Assembly: GCA_017446645.1 (NCBI GenBank)
Contig: JAFSQO010000145.1
Location: 1 to 13,029, forward strand
DNA length: 13,029 nucleotides
Direction: 5' to 3'
From: Synergistaceae bacterium
GTDB taxonomy: Bacteria; Synergistota; Synergistia; Synergistales; Aminobacteriaceae
Below the pieces are notes generated by a model. That model was given only the letters and a program-made list of their open reading frames with translations. It made no database searches and was not told where the DNA came from. The translations under genes were made by a program, and so were the position numbers. This document shows, in pieces, positions 1 to 8,109 of the stretch (position 1 is its first letter; the number at the start of each line of letters is the position of its first letter).

Positions 1-303
1 AAGAATTTATTGTGTAAAGAAAATATTTATAACGTGTTCTTGGCTTACTTGTTGCTTACGTTAAAGAAGAAATTAATTTCTCTTGCAAACGGTACGACAT
101 TTTTGGAACTGTCAAAGCAAAATTTAACTGACGTTGAAATTTCCCTCCCTCCCCTCGATGAGCAGCAAGCCATAGCCGAAACACTCACAGCATTCGATGA
201 CGAGATCGCCTCACTCGAAGCCGAACGCTCTAAAATAATCCAGATTAGGGACGGAGCAATGAATGACTTACTAACCGGAAAGGTGAGATTAGTACATCAT
301 TAA
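1..303 (+). CDS. hsdS: Type I restriction-modification specificity subunit HsdS, C-terminal fragment (5' end outside window)
   Basis: The reading frame is open from the first base and ends at the TAA at 301-303, so about 100 residues are visible and the rest lies to the left. They match the end of an HsdS target-recognition domain and the following conserved helix. A Gly-Thr-Thr turn precedes the motif SLPPLDEQQAIAETL, the usual 'iPlPplxEQxxIaexL' block. A heptad-like helix (DDEIASLEAERSKI) and the typical closing DLLTGKVRL come next. HsdS gives DNA sequence specificity to the HsdM2-HsdR2 methylase/nuclease complex in the cytoplasm. The helix after the EQ block is the spacer that holds the two recognition domains apart. 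The TTG at 10 is unlikely to be the true start, because homologues extend far upstream. Whether the gene is intact, phase-variable or a remnant cannot be judged here. The stretch is more A/T-rich than the metabolic genes that follow, which fits an accessory origin. Confidence 0.85.
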   Translation, partial: KNLLCKENIYNVFLAYLLLTLKKKLISLANGTTFLELSKQNLTDVEISLPPLDEQQAIAETLTAFDDEIASLEAERSKIIQIRDGAMNDLLTGKVRLVHH

Positions 304-326
304 GCGAAATTCAGTATTAAATCCAA

Positions 327-355
327 TTGACTAAAGTCCGAAATTGTAATATTTT
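327..355 (+). promoter_or_regulatory. Candidate sigma70-type promoter for the ThDP enzyme gene
   Basis: TTGACT at 327-332 and TATTTT at 350-355 are separated by 17 bases, in the 113-base gap between the HsdS fragment and the next gene. A strong Shine-Dalgarno (AAGGAGGT, 398-405) lies downstream. The -35 is good and the -10 is only moderate. No clear terminator for hsdS is seen in this gap. Confidence 0.4.
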
Positions 356-416
356 ATGCATAATCCAAACGAAGCAAAGAATTCGCATAAATCCTTTAAG
401 GAGGTAACATCTTTAA

Positions 417-2264
417 ATGAGTAAGAAACTTGTAGCTGATCTCATAGTTGATTACCTTGAGCGCAGAAAGGTAGAATACATTTTCGGACTCTGCGGTCAC
501 ACTGTAATCGGAATGCTCGACGCTCTCAACCGCAATCTTGAGAAGGGCGGTAAACTCCGTTACATATCCAACAGGCACGAAGCAGTTGCCTCGACAGCTG
601 CAGACGGCTATGCAAGAGTGACTCACAAAGCCTCGGTAGTAATGTGTCATTTAGGCCCTGGTATCACTAACGTCCTGACTGGTGTAGCAAATGCCGCTTT
701 TGACTCTATCCCCATGGTTGTATTTGCCGGTGACGTTCCCAGTTACTATTACGGCAAGCACCCCCATCAGGAGGTCAACATGCACGGAGATGCTACTCAA
801 TACAGGCTGCTCGAACCAGTATGCAAACGCTGCTGGAGAGTCGATGACCCCGAAGCACTCCCTGATATTCTCGATAAGGCTTTCAGGCTGGCAGAATCAG
901 GCCGTCCCGGTCCCGTGTTAATCGATATGCCTATGGATATATGGTCACGCGAGATTGAGGAGGACCTTTTCGCACGCACATACAATGACAGCCACATCAC
1001 AGTCAAACCTGCACTTGATCCTGAGTGTGCAAAGGCAATCGCAAAGAGGTTAATCGAAGCCAAGTCACCGGTAATTCATGCAGGCGGAGGTATTTTGCTT
1101 GCTCAGGCATCGGCAGAACTTGCGGCACTCGCTGAATTCCTTGACATCCCTATTTCACGTACTCTTATGGGACAGGGCTGTGTCAGTGATTTACACCCCC
1201 TGATGATTGGCCAGACAGGTTTCTGGGGACTTGCACACACCCATGAATTTACGTTGAATGCCGACGTAATCCTTGCACTTGGCACGCGTTTCGCAGAGGC
1301 TGACTCGTCAAGCTGGTATCAGGGCGTAACGTTTGACCCTGCTGTAACGAAATTCCTTCAGATTGACATAGACCCGTCAGAAATCGGCAGAAATTACCCC
1401 GTCGAGATCGGAGCAGTTGCGGACCTGAAACTCGCATTAGCTCAGATTTTGGAGGCAGCGAAGGCAATTTGTCCGTCCGGTATCAAGCGCGAAGGTTTAC
1501 GTGATAAGATCGCGAAGGCCAAGGCAGCATTCAAGGAAGAAGTGAAGGCAATCACCGAAGATTTACGTTTCCCGATGACTCCTCAGAGAATCCTCAAGGA
1601 CGTAAAGGAAGCTATCCCCGAAGACGCGTTAATCTTCACTGATGTAGGCTGGAACAAGAACGGAGTAGCCCAGCAGTTCACTATTACAATTCCCGGCACA
1701 GTTCATCACTCGTCAGGACTTGCAACAATGGGCTTCGGAGCAAGCGCAGTATTAGGCGGCAAGAAGGCAGCTCCCGATAAGATATGCATTGCCCTAATCG
1801 GTGACGGCGGTTTCGGAGTTAACCCGACATGTATGGCTACAGCAGTCGAAGAGGGAATAGCCTGTACATGGGTAGTCATGAACAACATGGCATTCGGAAC
1901 AATCGCAGGACTTGAGAACGCAAATTATCACACCAAATTCGGCACAACGTTCCATACTCCGGACGGTCAGGCATATTCGCCTAACTGGGCAAAAGTCGCT
2001 GAAGGTTACGGAGTCGAGGCAATCAGGATTTCTAAGGCTGAAGAGTTCGCCCCTGCAATGAAGAAAGCTATCGAGGCAAACAAGGCAGGCCGTCCTTTCT
2101 TAGTCGAGGCAATCATGGAAAATATCGCGGTTCCTACACCTGGCTGCTGGAATATTAACGATATTTACACACCTAGCGAGCTGGTCAAAGAGGGTAAACT
2201 TGTCAAGAAGGAAAACGGTAAGTATGTCCCTCCGAGTCATGCAAAATCACACATCACGAAGTAA
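417..2264 (+). CDS. Thiamine diphosphate-dependent enzyme, acetolactate synthase/2-oxoacid decarboxylase superfamily
   Basis: This is a 615-residue three-domain ThDP enzyme. The N-terminal Pyr domain carries the catalytic glutamate (RHEA, E55) and the LGPGITN motif. A central Rossmann-like domain follows SGRPGPVLIDMP. The C-terminal PP domain holds the ThDP/Mg signature, GDG at 462-464 through NN at 489-490. The presence of E55 argues against glyoxylate carboligase, which has Val there. The sequence does not look like a classical Xsc. It is somewhat longer than acetolactate synthase catalytic subunits and has a C-terminal tail of about 45 residues. No small regulatory subunit is adjacent, so a biosynthetic IlvB role is unlikely. 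An acylating aldehyde dehydrogenase begins 30 bases downstream, so I infer that this enzyme makes the aldehyde (or an acyloin) from a 2-oxoacid. Possible substrates include sulfopyruvate, pyruvate or an aryl/alkyl 2-oxoacid; the sequence does not decide. The ATG start is supported by AAGGAGGT 11 bases upstream. Confidence 0.8.
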   Translation: MSKKLVADLIVDYLERRKVEYIFGLCGHTVIGMLDALNRNLEKGGKLRYISNRHEAVASTAADGYARVTHKASVVMCHLGPGITNVLTGVANAAFDSIPMVVFAGDVPSYYYGKHPHQEVNMHGDATQYRLLEPVCKRCWRVDDPEALPDILDKAFRLAESGRPGPVLIDMPMDIWSREIEEDLFARTYNDSHITVKPALDPECAKAIAKRLIEAKSPVIHAGGGILLAQASAELAALAEFLDIPISRTLMGQGCVSDLHPLMIGQTGFWGLAHTHEFTLNADVILALGTRFAEADSSSWYQGVTFDPAVTKFLQIDIDPSEIGRNYPVEIGAVADLKLALAQILEAAKAICPSGIKREGLRDKIAKAKAAFKEEVKAITEDLRFPMTPQRILKDVKEAIPEDALIFTDVGWNKNGVAQQFTITIPGTVHHSSGLATMGFGASAVLGGKKAAPDKICIALIGDGGFGVNPTCMATAVEEGIACTWVVMNNMAFGTIAGLENANYHTKFGTTFHTPDGQAYSPNWAKVAEGYGVEAIRISKAEEFAPAMKKAIEANKAGRPFLVEAIMENIAVPTPGCWNINDIYTPSELVKEGKLVKKENGKYVPPSHAKSHITK

Positions 2265-2294
2265 ATATTTTTGAGAGGAGCAAAATTTTTTATC

Positions 2295-3776
2295 ATGGCA
2301 CATCATGAAGTAACACCTGAAGAAATCGCAATGATCGAAGAAATGGTGCGTAAGGCAAGAGTAGCTGCTGACATAATCGCAACTTACTCACAGGAAAAAG
2401 TAGACCGTCTTTGCAGAGCCATCTGTGCAGCGATTTACCCGTTAAAGGTTTGGGGGCCTATCTGCGACGAAGCTGTTGACGAGACAAGACTCGGCGATAA
2501 GGTCACAAAACGCAACAAACGCAACAAGTTAAAGTTAATATTACGCGACTGCCTTAGAAATAAGAGCGTAGGCATCATCGAAGAGATCCCCGAAAAAGGT
2601 CTCGTGAAGTATGCCAAACCGGTCGGAGTTATTGCAACATTGGTCCCGACAACGAACCCCTGCGTAACCCCTGCAGGTCAGGCGATTTATGCAGTCAAAG
2701 CCCGTGACGTTCTCATCTGCTCGCCTCATCCCAGAGCAAAGAAGACTACGTGCAAGACAGTAAACATAATCCGTGACGTTCTTGTCCGTGAGGGTGCCCC
2801 TGCTGATATTATTCAGGTAATCGAGGAGCCTAGCATCACGTTGACTCAGGAGTTAATGAAGCGCGTTGACTTAATCATTGCAACCGGCGGCCGTCCAATG
2901 GTCAAAGCAGCATACTCAGCGGGAGTCCCTGCTTACGGTTCAGGTGCAGGAAACTCTACAGTAATCGTTGACAACACTGCTAACACGAAAGAGCGTGCTT
3001 ACGAGGCAGCCACTAACACGAGAATTTCAAAGTGTGCGGACTTTGGTTCAGGCTGTTCATGTGACGGCAACTTAATCGTTCACGAGTCAGTCTATGATGA
3101 TTTCGTTGAGGGCTTAGTCAAAGAAGGCGCGTATATCCCGACTTGGGAAGAAGCTGAGAAGATTAAGCGCGTAATGTGGGACGAGACAGGCCACAGACTT
3201 CCGGATACAGTCGCAATCAGTGCGCAGGCCCTTGCAGAGAAAGCAGGCTTCACAATCCCCGCAGACCGCAAGTTTATCGCAGTCCCCAACAACGGACAGC
3301 CCGAAGGATTTACGATTAATAATGCAGAAGACATCGCGAAGTGCATTGGCAAGGAGCATTTCTTCTCAACCGAGAAACTCACAACCCTCTTGACTCTGTT
3401 CAAGTACGGCGGAGAGTTCCAGACAGCATTAGACATCATGCTCACGATCTTCGACAAGTCCGGCGGTAAAGGACATTCATGCGGACTTTACTCATTCAAT
3501 GACGACCACATCAACAGGCTCGGAATGTGTGCACCTGTATCACGCTGCATGATTCGCCAGCCTAATAACCGCGGCAACGCAGGCTCTGCAACGAACGGAA
3601 TGCCTCCGACTAACTCAATGGGCTGCGGAACCTGGGGCGGTAACATCGTCAGCGAGAACATCACCCTGAAGCACTACATGAACACGACATGGGTGGCGCG
3701 TCCTATCCCGGAGGATATGCCTTCACTTAAGGAATTATTCGGCGAGTTCTACCAGGACGGCATGGACGAAGAATAA
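2295..3776 (+). CDS. Acylating (CoA-dependent) aldehyde dehydrogenase, SauS/AdhE-N-like
   Basis: This 493-residue protein belongs to the acylating aldehyde dehydrogenase superfamily: aldehyde + CoA + NAD(P)+ to acyl-CoA + NAD(P)H, reversible. Visible family motifs are TNP near residue 120, the SPHPRAKK block (143-150), a glycine-rich GSGAGN (215-220), and the nucleophile loop FGSGCSCDGN with catalytic Cys254 by alignment to AdhE and SauS. The C-terminal MGCGTWGGN...SEN segment (442-454) is characteristic of the AdhE and sulfoacetaldehyde dehydrogenase groups. The frame stays open to a TTG at 2271, but that TTG lies at the Shine-Dalgarno GAGAGGAG itself. I therefore chose the ATG at 2295, which has that site 14 bases upstream and gives the expected MAHHEVT start. 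The gene follows the ThDP enzyme after 30 bases, almost certainly in one transcript. SauS (sulfoacetaldehyde) is the nearest named relative I recognise, but the substrate is unproven. Cys256, two residues after the nucleophile, and Asp257 in place of the usual Glu are minor departures. Confidence 0.85.
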   Translation: MAHHEVTPEEIAMIEEMVRKARVAADIIATYSQEKVDRLCRAICAAIYPLKVWGPICDEAVDETRLGDKVTKRNKRNKLKLILRDCLRNKSVGIIEEIPEKGLVKYAKPVGVIATLVPTTNPCVTPAGQAIYAVKARDVLICSPHPRAKKTTCKTVNIIRDVLVREGAPADIIQVIEEPSITLTQELMKRVDLIIATGGRPMVKAAYSAGVPAYGSGAGNSTVIVDNTANTKERAYEAATNTRISKCADFGSGCSCDGNLIVHESVYDDFVEGLVKEGAYIPTWEEAEKIKRVMWDETGHRLPDTVAISAQALAEKAGFTIPADRKFIAVPNNGQPEGFTINNAEDIAKCIGKEHFFSTEKLTTLLTLFKYGGEFQTALDIMLTIFDKSGGKGHSCGLYSFNDDHINRLGMCAPVSRCMIRQPNNRGNAGSATNGMPPTNSMGCGTWGGNIVSENITLKHYMNTTWVARPIPEDMPSLKELFGEFYQDGMDEE

Positions 3777-3794
3777 ATAACACTGAATAGAGAT

Positions 3795-3830
3795 AACGGC
3801 AGGTCTTGTGTAAAAGCAAGGTCTGCTGTT
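3795..3830 (+). terminator. Long imperfect hairpin, probable terminator after the dehydrogenase gene
   Basis: Arms AACGGCAGGTCTTGT (3795-3809) and GCAAGGTCTGCTGTT (3816-3830) pair over 15 positions, with four G-U wobbles and a 6-base loop. The following T-run is poor (TCATT), so termination may be incomplete or Rho-assisted. It lies 18 bases after the stop codon at 3774-3776. Confidence 0.55.
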
Positions 3831-3841
3831 TCATTATGCGT

Positions 3842-3847
3842 TATAAT
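3842..3847 (+). promoter_or_regulatory. Candidate -10 element (TATAAT) for the malic enzyme unit
   Basis: An exact TATAAT lies between the hairpin and the malic enzyme Shine-Dalgarno, preceded by TGCGT. No good -35 is found 16-18 bases upstream, where the hairpin's right arm sits. The promoter would need an activator or upstream contacts; this is a weak call based on one hexamer. Confidence 0.35.
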
Positions 3848-3889
3848 TCATGAGAAAGAAATTTTTAATCAGGAGTGAAAAAAATTTTC

Positions 3890-5068
3890 ATGGATTACGC
3901 GAAAGAATCATTAAGGCTTCATGAACAGTGGCAGGGAAAAATCGAGGTCATCTCAACCGTCCCTGTCGCTTCTCGTGAAGACCTGTCGCTTGCATATACC
4001 CCCGGCGTTGCCCAGCCTTGTCTTGAAATTCAGAAGGACATTAACAAGAGCTACACACTAACACGCAGGCATAATTTGTGTCTTGTCGTAACTGACGGGA
4101 GCGCAGTTCTTGGTCTCGGTGATATTGGCCCGGAAGCCGGTATGCCCGTCATGGAAGGCAAATGCGTGTTATTCAAGGCGTTCGGCGGAGTCGATGCTTT
4201 CCCCTTATGCGTCAAGACTAAGGACGTTGACGAATTCGTGCAGACCGTCTATAACATTTCAGGCTCATTCGGAGGCATTAACTTAGAGGACATTGCAGCA
4301 CCGCGATGCTTTGAAATCGAGCGTAAACTCAAGGAGAAGTGCGACATTCCCATTTTCCACGATGACCAGCACGGTACAGCAGTAATTACCCTTGCAGGAC
4401 TGACTAACGCCTTGAAAGTAGTGGACAAGAAACTTGACGAGATAAAAATTGCAGTCAACGGTGCAGGAGCAGCAGCCATAGCAGTCACGAAATTATTACT
4501 CTCAGCAGGGGCAAAGAATATAATTCTATGCGACAGAACAGGCATTATCTACAAAGGCCGCGATAAGGGCATGAACTGGATCAAGAACGAAATGGCCGAA
4601 GTCACTAACCCTGAAGGACTGAAAGGCACTCTAGCTGACTCGATTAAGGGTGCCGATGTCTTTATCGGAGTATCTGCTCCCGGTTCAGTTACTCAGGATA
4701 TGGTCCGCTCAATGGCACGAGATCCGATTATATTTGCCTGTGCAAATCCAACGCCCGAAATTTTCCCGGACGATGCAAAGGCTGCCGGAGCAAAGATAAT
4801 TTCTACAGGACGCAGCGATTATCCCAACCAGATTAATAATGTCCTGGCATTTCCCGGAATTTTCAGGGGAGCCTTTGATGTCAGAGCCAGCGATATTAAT
4901 GAGGCAATGAAGGTAGCAGCTTCTCACGCATTGGCAGAACTCGTTGAGCCAAGCAAATTAGGCCCCGACTATATTATCCCCGCAGCGTTTGACCCCAGAG
5001 TCGGCCCGGCAGTCTCTAAAGCAGTTGCTGAAGCTGCACGCAAATCAGGCGTAGCGAGGTTAAATTAA
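3890..5068 (+). CDS. Malic enzyme (malate dehydrogenase, oxaloacetate-decarboxylating)
   Basis: This cytoplasmic enzyme of 392 residues catalyses malate + NAD(P)+ to pyruvate + CO2 + NAD(P)H. It is the short bacterial form without the phosphotransacetylase-like domain found in MaeB. Motifs run in order: AYTPGVA with catalytic Tyr36 or Tyr37 region, EGKCVLFK with catalytic Lys near 91, metal ligands in NLEDI (131-135) and FHDDQHGTA (156-164), the dinucleotide fold GAGAAA (191-196), and CANPTPEI plus TGRSDYPNQINN near the C-terminus. An Asp at the end of the second Rossmann strand (CDRTG) is compatible with NAD+ preference, but this does not settle the cofactor. A GTG at 3875 would add five residues but overlaps the AGGAG Shine-Dalgarno. 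The ATG at 3890 gives the usual family start (MDYAKESLRLHEQW). The permease gene starts directly after the stop codon, suggesting coupled malate uptake and decarboxylation. Confidence 0.93.
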   Translation: MDYAKESLRLHEQWQGKIEVISTVPVASREDLSLAYTPGVAQPCLEIQKDINKSYTLTRRHNLCLVVTDGSAVLGLGDIGPEAGMPVMEGKCVLFKAFGGVDAFPLCVKTKDVDEFVQTVYNISGSFGGINLEDIAAPRCFEIERKLKEKCDIPIFHDDQHGTAVITLAGLTNALKVVDKKLDEIKIAVNGAGAAAIAVTKLLLSAGAKNIILCDRTGIIYKGRDKGMNWIKNEMAEVTNPEGLKGTLADSIKGADVFIGVSAPGSVTQDMVRSMARDPIIFACANPTPEIFPDDAKAAGAKIISTGRSDYPNQINNVLAFPGIFRGAFDVRASDINEAMKVAASHALAELVEPSKLGPDYIIPAAFDPRVGPAVSKAVAEAARKSGVARLN

Positions 5069-5069
5069 C

Positions 5070-6011
5070 ATGACAGAAAGTTTTTACGCAGCATTAAGAG
5101 TCGTAGTTCCAATGATTATCTTGATGGCCATCGGAGCATTCGTCAGGGTCAAAGGCATAATCACCCGTCCTGCAATGAAGGAGTATGACAGGCTGATATT
5201 CTGGATTTTCATGCCTACTCTATTATTCAAGAATATTTACGATATGGACTTCTCACAGGGCTTTGCAGTGAAAGAAATGCTCTTTGTTGCAGTCTGTCTT
5301 GTCGTGCTATTCGTGTTGGCCTATTTCATACCCAGAATTTTCGTGAAAGACGGCAACAAATCAGTCGTAATCGCCCAGGCAGTCGGACGCGGCAATTATA
5401 TTTTGTTCGGTGTAGTCGTCGCTGAAGCATTATTCGGTGAAGGCCATGCAGGAATGGTCGTAATGCTAGGGGTTTTGGTAGTTCCTGCGATAAATACATA
5501 TGCAGCAATAATTCTTGAGCTTAACAGGTCAGGTAAAGCCAGCCCAGTAAAATTATTTCTCGCAATTCTCAAGAATCCCATGATAATCGGTGCAATCCTA
5601 GCATTTATCTTTAAGGCTCTGAACATAATCATCCCTGCTCCAGTATGGTCTGCCGTCAGGAGTATAGCGAACTCTACGACTACAATTAGCTTTATCTCGT
5701 TAGGCGTAGGGTTAGACATGGCAAAAGCTCAGTCCGATAAAATGCCTTTAATTCTCGGAACTGTATTAAGGCTTATAGTAGTGCCGTTAGTGTTCATGCC
5801 GTTGTCAATTCTCGCAGGTTTCAGGGGTGAGAGTTTATGCGCTATGATGGTCATCTTTGCTGCCCCTGCTGCTGTAGCTTCGTATCCAATGGCGGTAGCT
5901 ATGGGAGCTGACGGACAGTTAGCCGGGCAATTAGTTTGCACTACGACCGTGTTATCTGTATTTACGATATTTGCCTGGACGTTTATATTGCGAACTATGG
6001 GGTTGATGTAG
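5070..6011 (+). CDS. AEC-family transporter (auxin efflux carrier/malate permease-like)
   Basis: This is an inner-membrane protein of 313 residues. About ten hydrophobic helices can be drawn, roughly at 6-25, 40-58, 70-88, 105-121, 127-148, 168-186, 195-215, 226-247, 255-276 and 284-306. The repeated five-helix halves, the GRGNYILFG segment in helix 4 and the KNPMIIGAI segment starting helix 6 are typical of the AEC family (PF03547), which includes malate and malonate permeases (MleP, MdcF). The start ATG lies one base after the malic enzyme stop, with GAGGT 9 bases upstream, so translation is coupled. From that position I infer transport of malate or a related organic acid. AEC substrates cannot be predicted reliably from sequence, and export is also possible. 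The gene is followed after 3 bases by the S4-domain gene. Confidence 0.85.
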   Translation: MTESFYAALRVVVPMIILMAIGAFVRVKGIITRPAMKEYDRLIFWIFMPTLLFKNIYDMDFSQGFAVKEMLFVAVCLVVLFVLAYFIPRIFVKDGNKSVVIAQAVGRGNYILFGVVVAEALFGEGHAGMVVMLGVLVVPAINTYAAIILELNRSGKASPVKLFLAILKNPMIIGAILAFIFKALNIIIPAPVWSAVRSIANSTTTISFISLGVGLDMAKAQSDKMPLILGTVLRLIVVPLVFMPLSILAGFRGESLCAMMVIFAAPAAVASYPMAVAMGADGQLAGQLVCTTTVLSVFTIFAWTFILRTMGLM

Positions 6012-6014
6012 GAC

Positions 6015-6290
6015 ATGAGACTTGATAAATTTTTGAAACTCGCAAGACTGGTAAAGCGCAGAACAGTCGCCCAAGAAATGATAGAGTTAGGGGCTGTCAG
6101 GCTCGAAGGCAGGGAATGCAAGCCCTCAAGTGAAGTCCGTGAGGGTAATATCATCGAAATTGCATACATAAACAGGGTTCTGAAGGTGAAAGTTTTGTGT
6201 GCAGACGAGGCAGTATTAAAGCGTCCTAAAGTGATTTCATGGGAGCAGCTTGAAGAGAGACAAGTTAAACCTGACGAAAAAGCGTTTTGA
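6015..6290 (+). CDS. S4-domain RNA-binding protein, RqcP (YabO)/Hsp15 family
   Basis: This small basic protein of 91 residues has an S4 RNA-binding fold over about residues 1-60: MRLDKFLKLARLVKRRTVAQ, then a variable turn, then a glycine-anchored strand (VREGNIIEIAY). Length and pattern match RqcP of Firmicutes and Hsp15 (HslR). Both bind the 50S subunit carrying peptidyl-tRNA and act in rescue of stalled ribosomes; RqcP does so with RqcH by alanine tailing. The short C-terminal tail favours RqcP over the longer proteobacterial Hsp15. The start ATG is 3 bases after the AEC stop with only a weak Shine-Dalgarno (GTAGG), so expression probably depends on the upstream genes. Its link to malate genes looks like operon hitch-hiking rather than a shared pathway. 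No RqcH gene is in view. Confidence 0.85.
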   Translation: MRLDKFLKLARLVKRRTVAQEMIELGAVRLEGRECKPSSEVREGNIIEIAYINRVLKVKVLCADEAVLKRPKVISWEQLEERQVKPDEKAF

Positions 6291-6299
6291 CGTTATAAT
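6271..6299 (+). promoter_or_regulatory. Candidate promoter for the eno-ridA-yajC-secDF unit
   Basis: CTGACG (6271-6276, inside the end of the S4 gene) and an exact TATAAT (6294-6299) are spaced by 17 bases. A second TATAAT lies at 6302-6307 without a convincing -35. The untranslated leader to the enolase ATG would be about 55 bases and ends with a strong AGGAGG (6346-6351). Confidence 0.5.
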
Positions 6300-6354
6300 T
6301 ATATAATTGTGCTGTATGTGTGTGAAAAATTTGTAAGATTTAATCAGGAGGTAA

Positions 6355-7659
<1,305 letters not shown>

Positions 7660-7671
7660 GAGGAATTTATT

Positions 7672-8085
7672 ATGGCATTAGTCGAACCGGATTTCATTCT
7701 TTCAGGAGTAAAGCGGGTAATCAGCACGGATAAAGCTCCTGCAGCAATCGGGCCGTACTCTCAGGCTATTCAGGCAGGGCATTTTCTGTATGTCTCCGGT
7801 CAAATTCCAGTAAACCCAGTAACCGGCGAGGTCCCCGGCGATATTGCAGCTCAGGCAAAACAGAGCCTGGAGAACCTGAAGGCAATTCTTGAGGCAGCAG
7901 GTTATTCATTAGGGAATGTAGTGAAGACCACGATTTTTGCGGCTGATATTAACAATTTTGCAGCAGTCAATCAGGTCTATGCAGAGTACTTCGCAAAAGA
8001 TGCCCCGGCACGTTCTTTCGTTGCAGTAAAAGATCTGCCCAAGGGTGTCGGTATTGAAATCGAAGCAGTTGCATGGCGTGAGTAA
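7672..8085 (+). CDS. ridA: RidA-family enamine/imine deaminase (YjgF/YER057c/UK114)
   Basis: This protein of 137 residues belongs to the RidA family. These trimeric cytosolic enzymes hydrolyse reactive enamine/imine intermediates such as 2-aminoacrylate released by PLP-dependent dehydratases, protecting other PLP enzymes. Key residues are present: Tyr29 in IGPYSQA, Arg114 in PARSFVAV (the carboxylate-binding arginine of active RidA) and Glu131 in GIEIEAVA. The family signature region [20 protein letters not shown] is intact. The protein has about 12 extra N-terminal residues compared with typical members. No alternative ATG, GTG or TTG lies near the usual start, and AAGAGGA stands 7 bases before the ATG at 7672, so this start is kept. 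It sits between eno and yajC with short gaps. A role in detoxifying serine/threonine breakdown products would suit an amino-acid fermenter, but this is inferred. Confidence 0.95.
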   Translation: MALVEPDFILSGVKRVISTDKAPAAIGPYSQAIQAGHFLYVSGQIPVNPVTGEVPGDIAAQAKQSLENLKAILEAAGYSLGNVVKTTIFAADINNFAAVNQVYAEYFAKDAPARSFVAVKDLPKGVGIEIEAVAWRE

Positions 8086-8109
8086 ATTTTTGGAGGTAAT
8101 GTTTTAAAC

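Noticed and set aside
417..2264. Sulfoacetaldehyde acetyltransferase (Xsc) or glyoxylate carboligase (Gcl) as a firm name
   Set aside because: The sequence around the cofactor and Pyr domains does not look like Xsc, and Gcl lacks the catalytic Glu that is present here as E55; only the superfamily is safe.
3092..3457. Open frame of 121 codons on the minus strand
   Set aside because: It is antisense within the acylating dehydrogenase, whose motifs run through the region; no domain is seen in the antisense product.
5729..6169. Open frame of 146 codons on the minus strand
   Set aside because: It lies antisense to the well-supported AEC permease and S4-domain genes, has no recognisable motif and has a composition expected of a shadow frame.
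8099..8107. ATG-TTT-TAA mini-frame just upstream of yajC
   Set aside because: It lies only 2 bases after the GGAGGT site, too close for normal initiation; the ATG at 8110 fits better.
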